This document shows, piece after piece, positions 56,792 to 63,652 of a stretch of DNA of 64,000 nucleotides. Made by a program: the position numbers and the translations under genes. The notes below the pieces were generated by a model. That model did no database searches, was not told the origin of the DNA, and saw only the letters and a list, made by a program, of their open reading frames with translations. Every line of letters begins with the position of its first letter. The first letter of the stretch is position 1. Location: positions 62,001 through 126,000 of the IMG/VR virus record IMGVR_UViG_3300031873_000001; one strand, written 5' to 3'. The DNA is from a virus.

Positions 56792-57065
56792 AGAGATTAT
56801 CAGGATTCTTACGGCGTCTGCCCCGATGTGGAACGGGTCTAAGTTCGATGAGATCATTAAGACCCTGCCAGTCTGCTCGGCCTGTGTCCGGAGGATCAGG
56901 AACAAGAAGAACCGGGGGCTGAGGAAGTGCAAGAAGCAGGAAATGATTCGGTGTTGTCTGCTGGACCGGGAGCACGATGCCCGACGCTGGCCAGTCCTGC
57001 GGGATGCCAAGAGGATGCTTCGGAGGATGGGGATCACGACTTCTGCTGTGACCGATATGACGTAG
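56772..57065 (+). CDS. Cys-rich basic protein, 97 aa
   Basis: ATG at 56772 or 56778. CSACVRRIRNKKNRGLRKC and CC suggest a zinc-binding, nucleic-acid-contacting protein similar in style to 56318. Confidence 0.5.
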   Translation: MAMPEAEEIIRILTASAPMWNGSKFDEIIKTLPVCSACVRRIRNKKNRGLRKCKKQEMIRCCLLDREHDARRWPVLRDAKRMLRRMGITTSAVTDMT

Positions 57066-57095
57066 TGCAGTTAACCTTTAATGCAAGGAGGAAGT

Positions 57096-57530
57096 ATGTC
57101 GAGAGCGGAGTGGATGTCGGATGAAGGGGGAGGATCGTTCGTCGAACTAAGGCAGTATGTCGGTCGGGACGTGACGGTGGTCTTGCGGGAGAGAAGGACG
57201 TGCGTCCTTCAGACCGTGATTGGGCCCCTTATCGGGGTGGACGAGGAGAAGAAGGTCGTCCACATCGGAAGGGGTCTTGTCTACGATGTGAACGTCGTAT
57301 CGAAAGCCTCGGCCAAGAAAGCTCGATTGAGGCCGACCTATCTCTATGTCGGCCCGGGAGCGGTCGACCCGATCGGCCCCGGAAAGATATGGGCCGCGAA
57401 TTGGATCACCCTTGCTTCGATTCCCGGGAAGCTCATTCGGGAGGTCGTCATTCGGGATGAGACCCTCGGGAACATTAAGATCACGCCGGTCCTTCCGGAT
57501 GTCAAGGTTCGTCGCGATCACCATTCCTAA
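57096..57530 (+). CDS. Unknown protein, 144 aa, beta-rich
   Basis: ATG 57096 chosen because AAGGAGG lies just upstream and inside any longer frame. YVGRDVTVVLRERRTCVLQ and later strands suggest a barrel. Stop touches the palindrome at 57530. Confidence 0.6.
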   Translation: MSRAEWMSDEGGGSFVELRQYVGRDVTVVLRERRTCVLQTVIGPLIGVDEEKKVVHIGRGLVYDVNVVSKASAKKARLRPTYLYVGPGAVDPIGPGKIWAANWITLASIPGKLIREVVIRDETLGNIKITPVLPDVKVRRDHHS

Positions 57531-57547
57531 CTGCTGGCGCCAGCAGT
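57530..57547. repeat. Palindrome, copy 3 of 3
   Basis: ACTGCTGGCGCCAGCAGT, 18-bp perfect, beginning on the last base of the upstream stop codon. Same core as 2447 and 24912. Confidence 0.8.
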
Positions 57548-57562
57548 GGCTATAGCCGCCCA

Positions 57563-57805
57563 TTGAAGACGGGATGGAGTGATACGACAGCCGGTCCGGG
57601 ATCCAACGACCCTCTTGGCGATCTCAAGAGGAGCATGGAGAAGATTCTAAATACCCCTCCCCAACCCCCGGTAGACGTCCCGTTCAATGAGCCCCACAGC
57701 AAGAGGTTCTGGAATGCCTTCTTCGGGTCTATGCTAACGTCGTCCCGTAGAGCTACGAGACGCTCGTTCATAGCGTGGGTTAAGTCGAGAAGGAAAATTT
57801 CGTAG
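57563..57805 (+). CDS. Small unknown protein, TTG start
   Basis: 80 aa with a Pro-rich middle and basic end. Weak ribosome site. Lies just before a promoter. Low confidence. Confidence 0.4.
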   Translation: MKTGWSDTTAGPGSNDPLGDLKRSMEKILNTPPQPPVDVPFNEPHSKRFWNAFFGSMLTSSRRATRRSFIAWVKSRRKIS

Positions 57806-57809
57806 GGAC

Positions 57810-57838
57810 TTGACTGTTACGTTGGGAATAGGTATAAT
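57810..57838 (+). promoter_or_regulatory. Sigma-70 type promoter for a structured RNA
   Basis: TTGACT (57810-57815), 17 nt, TATAAT (57833-57838). The expected start, about 7 nt downstream, falls on the first base of the stem GGCGGGC at 57845. Confidence 0.85.
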
Positions 57839-57844
57839 GTTTCT

Positions 57845-57942
57845 GGCGGGCGTGGGAAGTGGGACGGGGGATAGGCCAACCTGTCCGGCTGAATCCTAAG
57901 CCCGGAAGCTAGGGGATAGGTACTGCTTCCTCCCTGCCCGCC
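57845..57942 (+). ncRNA. Candidate structured RNA, first domain
   Basis: A perfect 7-bp closing stem GGCGGGC (57845-57851) with GCCCGCC (57936-57942), continued by GTGGGAAG with CTTCCTCCC-type pairing. The inside contains GGGGGATAGGCCAAC, similar to the 5' end of the Gln tRNA at 27405. No reading frame of note. Confidence 0.55.
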
Positions 57943-57953
57943 TTGAAAATGAA

Positions 57954-58082
57954 CTGACGGTGCGGTGTGGTGGGAACACGCCCGATGACCGAATGTAGGC
58001 GTTGCACGCTGTCGGTAGCGGTTGCCGTATGCGATCCTATAAAAGCGAAACACGTAAGCCGGTTCGAATCCGGCCCCGTCAG
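57954..58082 (+). ncRNA. tRNA-like RNA of unusual length
   Basis: CTGACGG (57954) pairs with CCGTCAG near 58082, and just inside is a perfect T-arm GCCGG TTCGAAT CCGGC and a D-arm-like GTGT GGTGGGA ACAC. Total about 127 nt, far longer than a tRNA, with extra hairpins (ACCGA...TCGGT, CGGTTGCCG) in place of the anticodon arm. No CCA. Could be a tRNA with an insert, a tmRNA-like decoy or a new RNA. Confidence 0.5.
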
Positions 58083-58111
58083 TTAAGAACTTATAATACG
58101 AGGAGAGACCG

Positions 58112-58297
58112 ATGGCCGAGAAGAAGGAAGTCAAATACGACTGGACCGATCCGATGGAGAGATGCCCGAATCCAGACTGCCGGAGTCGGGTCATCCAGCT
58201 CGGAGGATGCGGTCATGGTCATTGCTTGGCCTGTGGTCTTACCTGGGACTACCGGACGCATGAAATCGTGCAGGACATGTTCAGGATGACGCCATGA
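58112..58297 (+). CDS. Small zinc-binding protein, 61 aa
   Basis: CPNPDC and HCLAC knuckles form a zinc ribbon. GAGGAGA upstream. Function unknown. Confidence 0.65.
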   Translation: MAEKKEVKYDWTDPMERCPNPDCRSRVIQLGGCGHGHCLACGLTWDYRTHEIVQDMFRMTP

Positions 58298-58683
58298 TGT
58301 TTAAGATCGGGCATATCGTTCTGAACGCCACAACGGGAAAGAAGGGCCTCGTCGTTCCCGACTTTATGGGAACCTGTGCGTCTTACGAGATTCCCGTCGT
58401 CTACGAAGGGACGACGAGTTTCTGCGGGACGAACAAGGAGGAGCTCGAAGATCTGGGTCCAGAGAACCCGAATCCCTCCTTCGAGAAGTGCGGGGGAGGC
58501 AAGGGAGCGAACTGCTGTATGTTCCTGGTGGCCGGAGGGGAGCTCATGTGTGCCCGGGCAACCGAGATGAGGTATGACATCATCTTTAAGGCCTCGAGCC
58601 CGGGGTGGAGGGCCAAGAGGCATCCTGTATCTCTCTTTCCGGCCTGTCAGCTTAACGGGAAGGCTCCGTGGCCAGAAAGGTGA
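58294..58683 (+). CDS. Cys-rich unknown protein, 129 aa
   Basis: Begins MMFKIGHIVLNATTGKKG, a barrel-like start. Cysteines in KCGGGKGANCCMF and MCA may bind metal. No family recognised. Confidence 0.55.
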   Translation: MMFKIGHIVLNATTGKKGLVVPDFMGTCASYEIPVVYEGTTSFCGTNKEELEDLGPENPNPSFEKCGGGKGANCCMFLVAGGELMCARATEMRYDIIFKASSPGWRAKRHPVSLFPACQLNGKAPWPER

Positions 58684-58901
58684 GGGGAGGCTGGACGGAC
58701 AAGGTGCATGGGATTTACATAGCCCATAACCCTTCTCCTCGTGAAAGAAAGGAGGATGGTGGGCTGTCCGTTGCTCGGGCCGACCTGCCGAGGCATTTTA
58801 GGCCGACATTATATCCGGGTCGAAGTCCGGGGTATCGACTTATGGGGAGGATGCTTCTCGATATGGGCTACAGGGAGGAGGGCTGTGATGCGAGATTTTA
58901 A
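58668..58901 (+). CDS. Possible small protein, GTG start
   Basis: 77 aa, basic, overlapping both neighbours. Kept with low confidence because the region would otherwise be a gap of about 200 bp. Confidence 0.35.
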   Translation: MARKVRGGWTDKVHGIYIAHNPSPRERKEDGGLSVARADLPRHFRPTLYPGRSPGYRLMGRMLLDMGYREEGCDARF

Positions 58902-59424
58902 CGAGCTGTTGGGTGTGGCGAAGCGGGCGTATGAGCCGGTGGCGGAGACGATGTCTGCCGAGACGATGCAGAAGCACATGATCGAGGCCGAGAAAATGAA
59001 GGCTATGATCAAGAAGAAGCTCGGATTCGATGCGGAGATCGTGCAGGTGGAGAACTGGCGAGCCCACCACGATCCGAAGTATGCCGGGAAGATCGTCGTG
59101 GTCAAAGAACCTTCCTATGCCGGTCCGGCCTTTGTTGTGAACTCCGTCGTGCGGATACTGCTCGTCGAAAATAACTGGCCGACCGGGAGGTTGACTGAAG
59201 GGGTGCATGCCAAGTATGAAGGGGTCATGGGGGATTACCTGATGGGATCGAACATGCTCGGGTACATCTCGAAGATGCCGTCGGCGGTCTACTCTCATAC
59301 TGACGTCCTGATTGTTTCGCTTGCCGACCTCGGGGGCTTCGTCGAGCAGAGCAAACCGTTGGAGGAGTGGGTCAGGAAGCACGGCGGGATGAAGCTGTTT
59401 ATCGAGCGGGATAAGAGGGATTAG
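58889..59424 (+). CDS. Unknown protein, 178 aa
   Basis: ATG 58889 after GGGAGGAGGG; a longer in-frame start at 58741 has poor spacing. Helical N-terminus and a barrel-like middle (KIVVVKEPSYAGPAFVVNSVVRILL). No family recognised. Confidence 0.6.
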
Positions 59425-59426
59425 AT

Positions 59427-59636
59427 GTGGCTAAGTTCGAGACAATCCTCGGGATCACCGACATCATAGAGCACTGCGGGGAATGCTTCTACTGCCAGGT
59501 GCCGCTTGGAAGTCATTCTCCACTCTGTTCCCGGAGGGTCTTCCTTCCCGTTCAGGCTCATTTACCGCCCCCCAAGAGATGTCCTTTAAGGGACCTCGAG
59601 CACGCAAATCTTGATTTTCACAAAGTATCGGTATAG
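59427..59636 (+). CDS. Small Cys-rich protein, 69 aa
   Basis: GTG start. CGECFYCQ and further cysteines suggest zinc binding. Function unknown. An AT-richer 90-bp gap follows, with nothing recognised. Confidence 0.55.
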   Translation: MAKFETILGITDIIEHCGECFYCQVPLGSHSPLCSRRVFLPVQAHLPPPKRCPLRDLEHANLDFHKVSV

Positions 59637-59725
59637 GTTTGGCACTTCAAAATCCACAACGAGCACTTTTTCAATGACTTATGATTTTCCCGACTGCATA
59701 CTCCTGCACTCACTAGCATTGATGG

Positions 59726-60064
59726 ATGCCCTTTTCAGACCCCTTAGAGGCCCTGTTTAGCCCCATGAGAATCAAGAAGACCCTGCGCCATTGGATAGAG
59801 GTGGATCCCGCCCTCTACTACGACACCCCCCGGAACTGGGAGGATGCGGCTGAGGATCTCGAGAAGCTCTTGAAGGAGCATGATGCCTTCTCGAAGTACC
59901 GGGTATCGCTCGAGAAGGAGGAGTTCGACGTCTGCTCGCTCTGTGGCCGGGACTGGGAGGTGGACGAGGAGGGGACTCCGGCCTGTTGCGAGAAGGCGGT
60001 AGCCGAGCATGAGGCCGAGCAGGAGCGGAAGCGGAAGGAGATTGCCGTGGTGGGGAGTTTGTGA
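59726..60064 (+). CDS. Small zinc-site protein, ends IAVVGSL
   Basis: 112 aa. CSLCGRDWE and CC form a zinc site. Ends in a charged linker and IAVVGSL, a good copy of the shared C-terminal motif. Confidence 0.65.
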   Translation: MPFSDPLEALFSPMRIKKTLRHWIEVDPALYYDTPRNWEDAAEDLEKLLKEHDAFSKYRVSLEKEEFDVCSLCGRDWEVDEEGTPACCEKAVAEHEAEQERKRKEIAVVGSL

Positions 60065-60786
60065 TGGCTGATCTCAGCACTCCCGACTTAGGACCTTACT
60101 CGGTTGGCTTCCGGGAGGATGTCGTCAGGGCCCCGGATGGGCGGGTCGTCAGGGATCGGGGGAGTGCCGTGATGCGAAGGTGCAATCTTTGCAGTGGGGT
60201 GTTCAATAACATCGGGAGCCCGTCCTGCCCGTATTGTGGTTCGATAGACACCATAGAGACGGTGGCCTCGGCAGGGGTCAACATCGGGCAGTTATATCAA
60301 GTGCTTGACGCGATGGAGCCGGGGGAGTTTATGGACATCCGCATCGCCCGGGAAGTTATCATAGAAGAAGTCTTTGAGCATCGGGAGGAATTCTGGGGGA
60401 AGTATCCCGGGTTTCCTCTCGGCCCAGACGTTCATCCCAACCGTCCGATCTGCGTGGGGATAGTAAATCCTTCTTCGAACCTTCCCGTTCATCCCCATCC
60501 CCTCCGTTTTTATTCTACCAACGAAGAATGGGTCTGGCAGGTTGTCTCGATGATGAGGGCCCATACGAGCTTGTGTTCTCTGACTTACGATAGCCGCCGT
60601 TACCGTGCGAGCTTTATTGATGTCGGGGACGGTGTTCACGTCTTCCCGCTCAAGGGCGAGTTTGGGGCTACGAACTTTCCCGAGGCGATCTGCAAGGCCG
60701 CTCTCTTTGCCGTCCGGTCGGCGAAGGGGATGGTGCCTTTAAACCCGCCCGGAGAGGAAGCCTTCGGGGTCCGGGGAGCTATATGA
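60061..60786 (+). CDS. Unknown protein with zinc ribbon, ends FGVRGAI
   Basis: 241 aa. CNLCSGVF and CPYCGS form a ribbon near residue 40. The C-terminal end is PPGEEAFGVRGAI. No enzyme motif recognised. Confidence 0.65.
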   Translation: MMADLSTPDLGPYSVGFREDVVRAPDGRVVRDRGSAVMRRCNLCSGVFNNIGSPSCPYCGSIDTIETVASAGVNIGQLYQVLDAMEPGEFMDIRIAREVIIEEVFEHREEFWGKYPGFPLGPDVHPNRPICVGIVNPSSNLPVHPHPLRFYSTNEEWVWQVVSMMRAHTSLCSLTYDSRRYRASFIDVGDGVHVFPLKGEFGATNFPEAICKAALFAVRSAKGMVPLNPPGEEAFGVRGAI

Positions 60787-60947
60787 GGACGGGTCACATA
60801 GCGATCTGCGTCCCGGCCACCAAGAAGTGCTATGCCATCATGTGGAGCTACGGGGAGATCTGCGTCCATTGTAACTGTTGCGGGGTGATGCAGAAGGGCT
60901 TGGCTATGTGGGTCGCCCGGGCTCGCTACCACACATCCACGAGATAG
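60783..60947 (+). CDS. Small Cys-rich protein, 54 aa
   Basis: ATG 60783 overlaps the previous stop. Encodes MRTGHIAICVPATKKC..., with CVHCNCCG. Likely binds metal. Function unknown. Confidence 0.5.
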   Translation: MRTGHIAICVPATKKCYAIMWSYGEICVHCNCCGVMQKGLAMWVARARYHTSTR

Positions 60948-61096
60948 CCGAGGCCTGCGAGAAGGCGATCAAAGACCCGAAGTGGTATCTGGACCGAACG
61001 AAGGCTGTTTACTTTCATCCCAATTTAAGGCATACTATAAGGGAGTACCGTTACACCCTTCAGAAGGTGGGGGAATGGGAAGCGAGAAGAAGCTGA
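60908..61096 (+). CDS. Small unknown protein, GTG start
   Basis: About 62 aa, basic and helical. The start is uncertain (TTG 60878 or GTG 60908). Overlaps both neighbours. Confidence 0.4.
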   Translation: MGRPGSLPHIHEIAEACEKAIKDPKWYLDRTKAVYFHPNLRHTIREYRYTLQKVGEWEARRS

Positions 61097-61251
61097 CCGT
61101 AGACGTCACGGAAATGATCACGGATGAGATTCAGCGTTGCGAGGCGAACGCCAAGACCTGGGCCCACTGCAAGTGCGCCACCTGCCAGGGGATGGCGAAG
61201 GCGTTCCGTGCAAGGGCCGATCGCTTGCGGGACAAACTGAGGAGGCTGTGA
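61075..61251 (+). CDS. Small Cys-containing protein, 58 aa
   Basis: ATG 61075 after GGTGGGGG. CEANAKTWAHCKCATC may bind zinc; helical basic tail. Function unknown. Confidence 0.55.
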   Translation: MGSEKKLTVDVTEMITDEIQRCEANAKTWAHCKCATCQGMAKAFRARADRLRDKLRRL

Positions 61252-61415
61252 TGCGATATCTATTCTGTATTCTAACGGGCGTGGTTCTCGGGTTTATTCC
61301 TCTCGGGGTTGCTCTGGCGGTTCCCCACTCTAAGATCGGGTTTTACATGGGGTTCGCCTCGGGCACCGTTTACCTGGGCGGGATGATCGCACGGAGAATC
61401 TGGAAGGTGCTGTGA
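61251..61415 (+). CDS. Small membrane protein, 54 aa
   Basis: Two membrane segments (LFCILTGVVLGFIPLGVALAV and FYMGFASGTVYLGGMI). GAGGAGG upstream. Function unknown. Confidence 0.6.
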   Translation: MRYLFCILTGVVLGFIPLGVALAVPHSKIGFYMGFASGTVYLGGMIARRIWKVL

Positions 61416-61446
61416 TGCGGAAGAAGAACAAGCGGGGGAAACGAAG

Positions 61447-61815
61447 ATGAGCGAGCCCATTCAAGTAGAGCAGTTTGGGAAAGACCACTGGTCCACGCTG
61501 ACCTACGCCGAGAGCCGGTGCGTGGACAACAAGGGCGAGCTGGACTTCCGGCACATGAGAACGAACCCGGAGAAGCATCCGGGATCTCAGGGAGGCCACT
61601 GGGCCCCGGGCTACGCTACCCGACTCAGGGACGGGTCAGTCATTCCCGGTCACGACGACTGGGACTGCCTGGACGATCTCGAGAAGTCCGGGATGGTCAC
61701 CGTGATGTCGATGGTCAACGGGTCGGTCCGGATGACGGATTTGGGCTTTGAGGTGGTTGCCCGGATTCGTAAACACCTAGCATCAGGAGGGAATTATGCG
61801 GGATTCATTTTCTAA
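61447..61815 (+). CDS. Unknown protein, 122 aa, winged-helix-like end
   Basis: The C-terminal DDLEKSGMVTVMSMVNGSVRMTDLGFEVV looks like the helix and wing of a small DNA-binding domain. No family recognised. Confidence 0.55.
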   Translation: MSEPIQVEQFGKDHWSTLTYAESRCVDNKGELDFRHMRTNPEKHPGSQGGHWAPGYATRLRDGSVIPGHDDWDCLDDLEKSGMVTVMSMVNGSVRMTDLGFEVVARIRKHLASGGNYAGFIF

Positions 61816-61960
61816 CCTCAAGTTCATGGACGGGACGACGGTGCCTCCGGAGTATATGGAGAAGCTCGCTCCGCTCATTTCAGTGGCCGCCCGGGCCCAG
61901 GAACTCATGACCACGGAGGAGCTCGATGCGCTCGAGCGACAAGTTCAAAAAGCAGGTTAG
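61796..61960 (+). CDS. Small helical protein, 54 aa
   Basis: AGGAGGG upstream of ATG 61796. MRDSFSNLKFMDG... with an amphipathic C-terminal helix. Overlaps both neighbours. Confidence 0.5.
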   Translation: MRDSFSNLKFMDGTTVPPEYMEKLAPLISVAARAQELMTTEELDALERQVQKAG

Positions 61961-62276
61961 GATGGTTTCGAGAAAGATACGGAAACTGAAGGCGGACTTA
62001 GCGGACGCGAGAACCGCTCTTCTCACGCCCAAGCAGAAGCAAGCCCTGGCGATCGTGCAGGCCAACCCCGGGATCCGGCCTCAGCGGTTTGCGAAGCTGA
62101 TGTGGCCGGACTCGGAGTGCTGGGAGAAGCGGTATCGGTGCGGGAACGGGACCCACAAGGGAGGCGGGATGCACACGGCGGGCGGTGCTTATCTCGGGAA
62201 GCTCCGGAAGCTCAGACTGGTTCATCTCGAAGGGGAGTGGGGACACGAGGGCTACTATGTCTCAAAAAGGGTCTGA
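61926..62276 (+). CDS. Winged-helix-like basic protein, 116 aa
   Basis: Coiled basic N-terminus, then QALAIVQANPGIRPQRFAKLMW and GAYLGKLRKLRLV, a winged-helix pattern, with a CGNGTH insertion. Possibly DNA binding. Confidence 0.55.
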   Translation: MRSSDKFKKQVRMVSRKIRKLKADLADARTALLTPKQKQALAIVQANPGIRPQRFAKLMWPDSECWEKRYRCGNGTHKGGGMHTAGGAYLGKLRKLRLVHLEGEWGHEGYYVSKRV

Positions 62277-62706
62277 TCTGTTCGCCCGCTGGGCCCCCGG
62301 AATAGCTCAGGCTATCATCTACGCCTATTTCACCGTGATGTTTTCCCGGGAGTATTTTGTGAGCCATAAGCCGTGGTATTATCTTCTTCTGTCCGCCGTC
62401 TGTTGCCTCGTTTCTGCTGGGATGATATCCTTCACAATTTATAAGACCGTGTTGGAGGACAAGATAAAGGAAGCCCGCCGAGCGGTCGATGAGGCTTGCC
62501 CTCGCTGTGGCGGTCTGGGTGAAGTGGGAATTGATGGCTATCCCGGGAGCCGTAGTTCCTGTCCAGTCTGTAATGGGAGCGGAAGGACCATAGAGAGAGA
62601 CCTTCTGTGGGTAGCGGGCGGTCAGGCCCGCCGGGTCGCCCCGGGCAAAAGACCGACCCCGGATCCCGACAAGGAAGAACCCTTCGGCGTGAAGGGGAGC
62701 CTGTAG
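62257..62706 (+). CDS. Membrane protein with zinc-finger tail, ends FGVKGSL
   Basis: 149 aa. Two membrane segments in the first 70 residues, a DnaJ-type CPRCGGLG...CPVCNGSG finger, a Pro/Asp linker and FGVKGSL. The shared terminal motif here is on the cytoplasmic side if both ends are inside. Confidence 0.65.
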   Translation: MSQKGSDLFARWAPGIAQAIIYAYFTVMFSREYFVSHKPWYYLLLSAVCCLVSAGMISFTIYKTVLEDKIKEARRAVDEACPRCGGLGEVGIDGYPGSRSSCPVCNGSGRTIERDLLWVAGGQARRVAPGKRPTPDPDKEEPFGVKGSL

Positions 62707-62730
62707 TGGCTCACGTCCGTCCCCGCCATA

Positions 62731-62806
62731 CTTCTCTTCCCGTTCGATCTTGTGGATATCCTTGAGCGGGACCCCGGCAAACGTCAAGATCGAACGGGAA
62801 GAGAAG
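62731..62806. repeat. 22-bp perfect inverted repeat
   Basis: Left arm 62731-62752 begins CTTCTCTTCCCG, right arm 62785-62806 ends CGGGAAGAGAAG; all 22 positions pair, with a 32-nt loop. It lies in the only sizeable gap between the two membrane-protein genes. No T-run follows. Strong candidate for a regulatory or processing hairpin. Confidence 0.85.
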
Positions 62807-62823
62807 TTCGGAGCGGAGGGGTT

Positions 62824-63033
62824 ATGAATGTGCTAGATTGGATAAACGTAATACTCGGCTTAATTCTGTGTTTGGTCGTTTCGATTTCCCTACTGATGAT
62901 GTTTCTCGGATGGGTTGCGGATGGATGTGGGGACTGGATCATAGCTCGGGTTTTCCGGAGAAAGAAACGGGTCGTTATGGAGAGAGACGATGGATCCCGG
63001 GAAGAAAAGTTCGGGGTGCGAGGGTATTTATAA
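62824..63033 (+). CDS. Small membrane protein, ends FGVRGYL
   Basis: 69 aa. One or two membrane segments (VILGLILCLVVSISLLMMF), a basic stretch (RRKKR), an acidic linker and FGVRGYL. Same build as the 62257 protein without the zinc finger. Confidence 0.65.
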   Translation: MNVLDWINVILGLILCLVVSISLLMMFLGWVADGCGDWIIARVFRRKKRVVMERDDGSREEKFGVRGYL

Positions 63034-63048
63034 ACGGAGGGATGCACG

Positions 63049-63510
63049 ATGGATATCAAGATGTTCGAGATCAGGGACGTGGGGACGCTTATTCCCGCAA
63101 TCGGGATCCGGCTAAACCCTACCGATGGAGGCGAGCGATGGCTTCTGGCTCTGGCCGGGTTCGGGCAAGACGTGGAAGGAGTGGATGGGCAGGGTTCTTA
63201 CGTCCTTCTCATTTTTCTCACCAGGGACATAGCTCATTACGATCCGGCCCAGTGGGGAGACCGGACGATGCTTCAAGCCCACCTGTTCATCCGTGATAAG
63301 TGGTTTGCCTTAAGGACAGGGGACGTGGTCGACGTGCAGTTCGTTTTGGGCGAGACGGATCATCCCAAAACTGCGGAACGGTGGGGCCCATCTCTGTTGG
63401 AGCTTGCGGGAAAAGATATGCCTAGCCTCAAGAGAGCTTCAGCGTCTCCTGCGCCTCGGGCGGATGTGGTTGGGGGAACGGTTCCTTCTGACGCAGATAT
63501 CCCGTTTTAA
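63049..63510 (+). CDS. Unknown protein, 153 aa
   Basis: GGAGGGATGCACG precedes the ATG. Beta-rich N-terminal 110 residues and a Ser/Pro/Ala tail. No family recognised. Confidence 0.6.
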   Translation: MDIKMFEIRDVGTLIPAIGIRLNPTDGGERWLLALAGFGQDVEGVDGQGSYVLLIFLTRDIAHYDPAQWGDRTMLQAHLFIRDKWFALRTGDVVDVQFVLGETDHPKTAERWGPSLLELAGKDMPSLKRASASPAPRADVVGGTVPSDADIPF

Positions 63511-63515
63511 GTATA

Positions 63516-63641
63516 ATGAGCCTGTCCGAGGTTAACGAGCTCCGCAGGTGCAATGCCTGTGGTCACGAATGGGAGGACGAAGGGGATGTCAAGTGCCCCC
63601 GTTGCGATTCAGAGGATACCGATATTGTCCGGAATGATTGA
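63516..63641 (+). CDS. Small rubredoxin-like zinc ribbon, 41 aa
   Basis: Encodes MSLSEVNELRRC... with CNACGHEWE and CPRCDSED, a compact zinc ribbon. Function unknown. Confidence 0.65.
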   Translation: MSLSEVNELRRCNACGHEWEDEGDVKCPRCDSEDTDIVRND

Positions 63642-63652
63642 AAGGAGATCGC

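Noticed and set aside
57845-58082. A standard tmRNA
   Set aside because: The acceptor-like pairing spans only about 127 nt, there is no obvious tag frame with an Ala-Ala end, and CCA is absent.
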